Source: Cellulomonas fimi
GTDB taxonomy: Bacteria > Actinomycetota > Actinomycetes > Actinomycetales > Cellulomonadaceae
Assembly (NCBI RefSeq): GCF_012952065.1
Contig: NZ_JABCJJ010000019.1
Location: 1-61,938 of the forward strand
Reading direction: 5' to 3'
DNA: 61,938 nucleotides
Shown here: positions 59,645-61,938 of the stretch, piece after piece
How positions within the stretch are numbered: the first letter of the stretch is position 1
Layout: every line of letters starts with the position of its first letter
Notes under the pieces: model-generated
Databases searched by the model: none
What the model saw: the letters and a program-made list of their open reading frames with translations, nothing else
What the model was told of the DNA's origin: nothing
Program-made: the position numbers and the translations under genes

Positions 59645-60696
59645 GCGAGCCCGTCCTCGACGACGTCGCGCGGCGCGCGGCGCTGCTGCGGTGGGGGCTG
59701 CCGCGCGACCCGCAAGCCGTCGAGCACGTCACGGGGCTGGTCGTGACGGCCGTGGGCACCGTGATCGTGACGCGCGGGTACCTGCAGCTCACCGGCTTCC
59801 CGCAGATCGGCGGGAAGACCCTCCACGTCGCGCACGTGCTCTGGGGCGGGCTCGCGATGACGGTGGCGATGGTGCTCCTGCTGTCGTTCGCCGGACCCGT
59901 GGTGCGGCCGCTCGCCGCGTTCCTGGGCGGGGTCGGGCTCGGGCTGTTCATCGACGAGGTCGGCAAGTTCCTGACCAACGACAACGACTACTTCTTCAAG
60001 CCGGCGCCGATGATCATCTACGTCACGCTCATGCTCGTCGTGATCGTGACCGACGTGCTGCACGGACGTCGCAGGCACCACCCGGCCGAGTACCTGGCCG
60101 GGGCGGCGGACCATGCGGTTGCGGGGCTGGTCGGCGGGCTGAGCCCCGGCCGGAGGAAGCACGCGACGCAGCTGCTCGCCCGGGGCCGTGAGGCGCCCGG
60201 CGCGGCCCAGATCGAGGCCTTGCTCGCGGCGATCCCCGACGACCACGCGGAGGCACCCGACCCGATCGAGCTCGGGCGGAGCCGGTTCCGGCGGATGCTG
60301 CGCGGCGTCGTCACGCGGAGGTGGGCCACGCGCACGACGGCGGCGCTCATCGTCGTGCTGGTCGCGGCGGCGCCGCTCACGCTGGCGGTGCATGAGGCTC
60401 GGGGCGGCACGGTGCCCGTCTGGGTCACCGTCGGGGTGGCGGTTTCCGTGGCGTTGACGGTGCTCGCTTCGGGGCGAGGCGTCACGCTCCTGCGGCGTGA
60501 CCGTGCCCGGGCGTTCCGCTGGATGCGTGGGGCGGTGCTCGCGGACCTGCTCCTCACGCAGGTCGCGCTGTTCTACGTCGAGCCGTGGCTCGCGACCGGG
60601 GGGCTGTTCGTCGCCGTTCTCGCCCTCGGCGTGGTGGCGGCCGAGCAGCACCGGCTCGAGTCGCTGCGGCTGGCGGTCACGGACACCGCGCGCTAG
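59641..60696 (+). CDS. Uncharacterised multi-spanning membrane protein coupled to der
   Basis: 351 residues; I do not recognise a named family. The N-terminal half has about four hydrophobic segments (e.g. [59 protein letters not shown]) with a striking conserved-looking loop [21 protein letters not shown] soluble central stretch (about 140-230) follows, then three more membrane segments to the end. GTG 59641 overlaps the der stop (GTGA), so translation is coupled. Function unknown; no enzymatic motif is evident. Confidence 0.85.
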   Translation: MSEPVLDDVARRAALLRWGLPRDPQAVEHVTGLVVTAVGTVIVTRGYLQLTGFPQIGGKTLHVAHVLWGGLAMTVAMVLLLSFAGPVVRPLAAFLGGVGLGLFIDEVGKFLTNDNDYFFKPAPMIIYVTLMLVVIVTDVLHGRRRHHPAEYLAGAADHAVAGLVGGLSPGRRKHATQLLARGREAPGAAQIEALLAAIPDDHAEAPDPIELGRSRFRRMLRGVVTRRWATRTTAALIVVLVAAAPLTLAVHEARGGTVPVWVTVGVAVSVALTVLASGRGVTLLRRDRARAFRWMRGAVLADLLLTQVALFYVEPWLATGGLFVAVLALGVVAAEQHRLESLRLAVTDTAR

Positions 60697-60773
60697 CTCG
60701 GTGCGCGTGCGGACCCGGGCCGTGGGCGGCGATCGTGCGCACGGGGGATTCGGTTCCGCCCGGGATGCTGCGG

Positions 60774-60779
60774 TAGTCT
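60774..60779 (+). promoter_or_regulatory. Candidate -10 box for tRNA-Pro
   Basis: TAGTCT lies 24 bp before the mature 5' end of tRNA-Pro, in the 107-bp gap after the membrane-protein gene. Confidence 0.4.
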
Positions 60780-60803
60780 CAGCGAGGCCCGTTCGTGGGC
60801 CGG

Positions 60804-60877
<74 letters not shown>

Positions 60878-60891
60878 CAGTGTTTGTGCAG

Positions 60892-60931
60892 GTCAGGGGC
60901 TTGCTAGGGATTATCCTAGCAAGCCCCTGAC
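60892..60931 (+). terminator. Perfect 17-bp hairpin terminator after tRNA-Pro
   Basis: Arms 60892-60908 and 60915-60931 pair perfectly around loop GATTAT, with TTTT at 60936-60939. It ends the tRNA transcript. Read from the other strand it also contains the stop of the possible integrase tail. Confidence 0.8.
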
Positions 60932-61041
60932 GGCGTTTTGGGCCCGGCGGGAACCATTTCGGGAACCATCTCGTCGCGGACAGCGCCGGACGGGGGCGCG
61001 CCGGCGCGGGTTTGAGCGGATCGCGGACGGCCTGATCCGGG
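60916..61041 (-). pseudogene. Possible integrase C-terminal remnant next to tRNA-Pro
   Basis: On the minus strand a frame is open for 41 codons after a TGA at 61042-61044 and ends at TAG in the hairpin, with a tail reading DEMVPEMVPAGPKTP. Such MVP-containing tails beside tRNA genes recall the extreme C-termini of actinobacterial tyrosine integrases; this is from memory and not provable here. No catalytic motif remains. If right, the integrase has been lost by deletion. The stretch 61042-61318 between it and the HTH gene shows no other gene. Confidence 0.3.
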
Positions 61042-61318
61042 TCATGAACGCGGTGCCTCCCGAGTCCTCCAGCGCGGTGGACCGACCGATGCCGGGCCGG
61101 TCAGTTCATGTCAGCACCAAGGAGCGGTCCCGGGCGTCGCGCTCGGGCGGGCAGTGCCTTCGGCGTGTTGCGCTTTGCCGTGTCCCCGGCCGGCCTCGGT
61201 GGGCGCGTGGACGCGATTCCGCCGAGAGTGCGGAAATCCTGTGTGGCGGTGAGTGGCGTGGCGCGCCCGAACGACGTACGTGGACGTCACCGATGTGACG
61301 GTGACGTGACCGGGCGGC

Positions 61319-61642
61319 TCACCCGGCCTCCCCCCCGCGAGTCGCAGCTTCGTTAGCCAACGCCCGTTGGCGATCGACGAACTCCCGGAGCGAGTCGACC
61401 GGGACCTTGTGGAGACGACCCACATGGATCGTCTGGACCTGTCCGGCGGCGATCAGCTCGTAGAGCAGGGTCCGGCCGATGTCGAGCCGCTCGGCGGCCT
61501 CCTCGACCGAGAGCAGCAACCGGGTGTCCGGTCGCACGGTGACGTTCAGGGTTCGGGTGGTCTGGCTCGGCGAGCCGCTCGTGCCGTCAGGGCGTCGGCG
61601 CCTAGGGATCAAACGCAACGTCGTCGTGGCGGGGGTGTCCAT
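61319..61642 (-). CDS. Excisionase-like helix-turn-helix protein
   Basis: 107 residues. After a basic N-terminus, residues ~43-95 form a MerR-like/HTH_17 domain: LLSVEEAAERLDIGRTLLYELIAAGQVQTIHVGRLHKVPVDSLREFVDRQ, the pattern of excisionase-family DNA-binding proteins in integrative elements. GGAGG lies 5 nt before ATG 61642. In such elements this gene normally precedes int at the attachment site; here only ~440 bp separate it from tRNA-Pro, too little for an integrase. It is probably a leftover of a degraded element. Confidence 0.82.
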   Translation of the reverse strand: MDTPATTTLRLIPRRRRPDGTSGSPSQTTRTLNVTVRPDTRLLLSVEEAAERLDIGRTLLYELIAAGQVQTIHVGRLHKVPVDSLREFVDRQRALANEAATRGGEAG

Positions 61643-61666
61643 CGTGGCCTCCGGGGCTCTTGGGTG

Positions 61667-61695
61667 CCTCTAGCGTGGCGCGGTGGCATTGACAA
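61667..61695 (-). promoter_or_regulatory. Promoter of the excisionase-like gene
   Basis: On the minus strand TTGTCA (61690-61695) and TAGAGG (61667-61672) are separated by 17 bp, about 25 bp before the start codon. The -35 lies inside one of the 17-bp repeats. Confidence 0.6.
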
Positions 61696-61757
61696 AACGG
61701 TGCCAACCTCCCGCCGGCGGCGGATCCGGCCGGGCACCCTATTGACAGAACGCTGCC
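61688..61757. repeat. Pair of 17-bp direct repeats upstream of the excisionase-like gene
   Basis: ATTGACAAAACGGTGCC (61688-61704) and ATTGACAGAACGCTGCC (61741-61757) match at 15 of 17 positions, 53 bp apart (about five helical turns). Placement over the -35 and upstream suggests iterated operator sites, possibly for the HTH protein itself. Confidence 0.6.
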
Positions 61758-61811
61758 CATCCGGCCGAAGGCTCTCCTCCTGCCGATGCTTGCGGCTGCT
61801 CGCGCGCTCAG

Positions 61812-61938
61812 AGTGGAGTCCGCCAGAGTGGTGTACCGGTAGCCCGGTGAGCGCGTCGCGGTAGACGACGGCGCGGTCACCGCGTGACCCTTCGAGTGAA
61901 CCTCTCACAGCACCCTCGAAGTGGAGACCCACGATGAC
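61812..61938. repeat. Terminal inverted repeat, right copy (127 bp)
   Basis: Exact reverse complement of 1-127. It sits upstream of the excisionase-like gene, so at this end the repeat belongs to, or abuts, the integrated element. On the minus strand the frame seen at the left end is preserved through the repeat, then changes identity. Confidence 0.95.

Noticed and set aside
61609-61932. Minus-strand frame running through the right repeat and the excisionase start
   Set aside because: Beyond the repeat it is low-complexity and overlaps the excisionase gene and promoter in another frame; no evidence of coding.

Overview
The window is a 61.9 kb stretch of very GC-rich, gene-dense DNA with many GTG starts, ATGA/GTGA stop-start overlaps and genes placed 6-7 nt behind a TANNNT -10 box (leaderless transcripts). 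RbpA, WhiA, OpcA, an ANTAR response regulator, a siderophore-interacting flavoprotein and the ParA-ScpA-ScpB-RluB-Cmk-Der order all point to an actinomycete. Gene order suggests Micrococcales, perhaps a Cellulomonas-like genus; that genus-level guess is inference. The first 127 bases are the exact reverse complement of the last 127, so this looks like a complete short-read contig whose two ends stop in the same repeat.

Layout. 1-268: contig-edge repeat and leader. 269-2412: a two-gene lipid operon (SGNH hydrolase, cyclopropane-fatty-acid synthase). 2617-2697: tRNA-Leu(CAA). 2977-3660: ANTAR response regulator (PdtaR type). 3874-9392: a branched-chain amino-acid-type ABC transporter, with livK facing the livHMGF operon across a strong terminator. 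9724-14414: GNAT protein, hotdog thioesterase, DNA polymerase I, methyltransferase. 14544-19905: a dipeptide/oligopeptide ABC operon ending in a fused double ATPase. 20061-25409: rpsA, siderophore-interacting protein, coaE, uvrB. 25463-29226: secreted PHB-depolymerase-like esterase, acyl-CoA dehydrogenase, MBL hydrolase. 29287-37857: uvrA, OsmC-like protein, uvrC, rapZ, yvcK, whiA.

38052-41986 carries gapA-pgk-tpiA-secG-rbpA on the plus strand. It meets tkt-tal-pgi-zwf-opcA on the minus strand (49715 down to 42062), so lower glycolysis and the pentose-phosphate pathway face each other across a 28-bp palindrome and a tandem repeat. ctaB diverges from tkt. From 51000 a long co-directional run (xerD, parA, scpA, scpB, rluB, tyrA, cmk, plsC, der, membrane protein) joins chromosome organisation, RNA modification, nucleotide and lipid synthesis and ribosome assembly, much of it translationally coupled. 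The window closes with tRNA-Pro(GGG) and what looks like the decayed edge of a tRNA-integrated element: a possible integrase tail, an excisionase-like HTH gene, and the repeat at the contig end.

Most of the window is core chromosome. The unusual parts are the two ends (shared repeat and element remnant), a LivH permease with a secreted-type Ig-like N-terminus, an esterase with a period-five arginine n-region, an uncharacterised membrane protein coupled to der, and four nucleotide-excision or repair-synthesis genes that all appear leaderless. I do not see a CRISPR array, phage structural genes, a biosynthetic cluster or a recognisable defence system.
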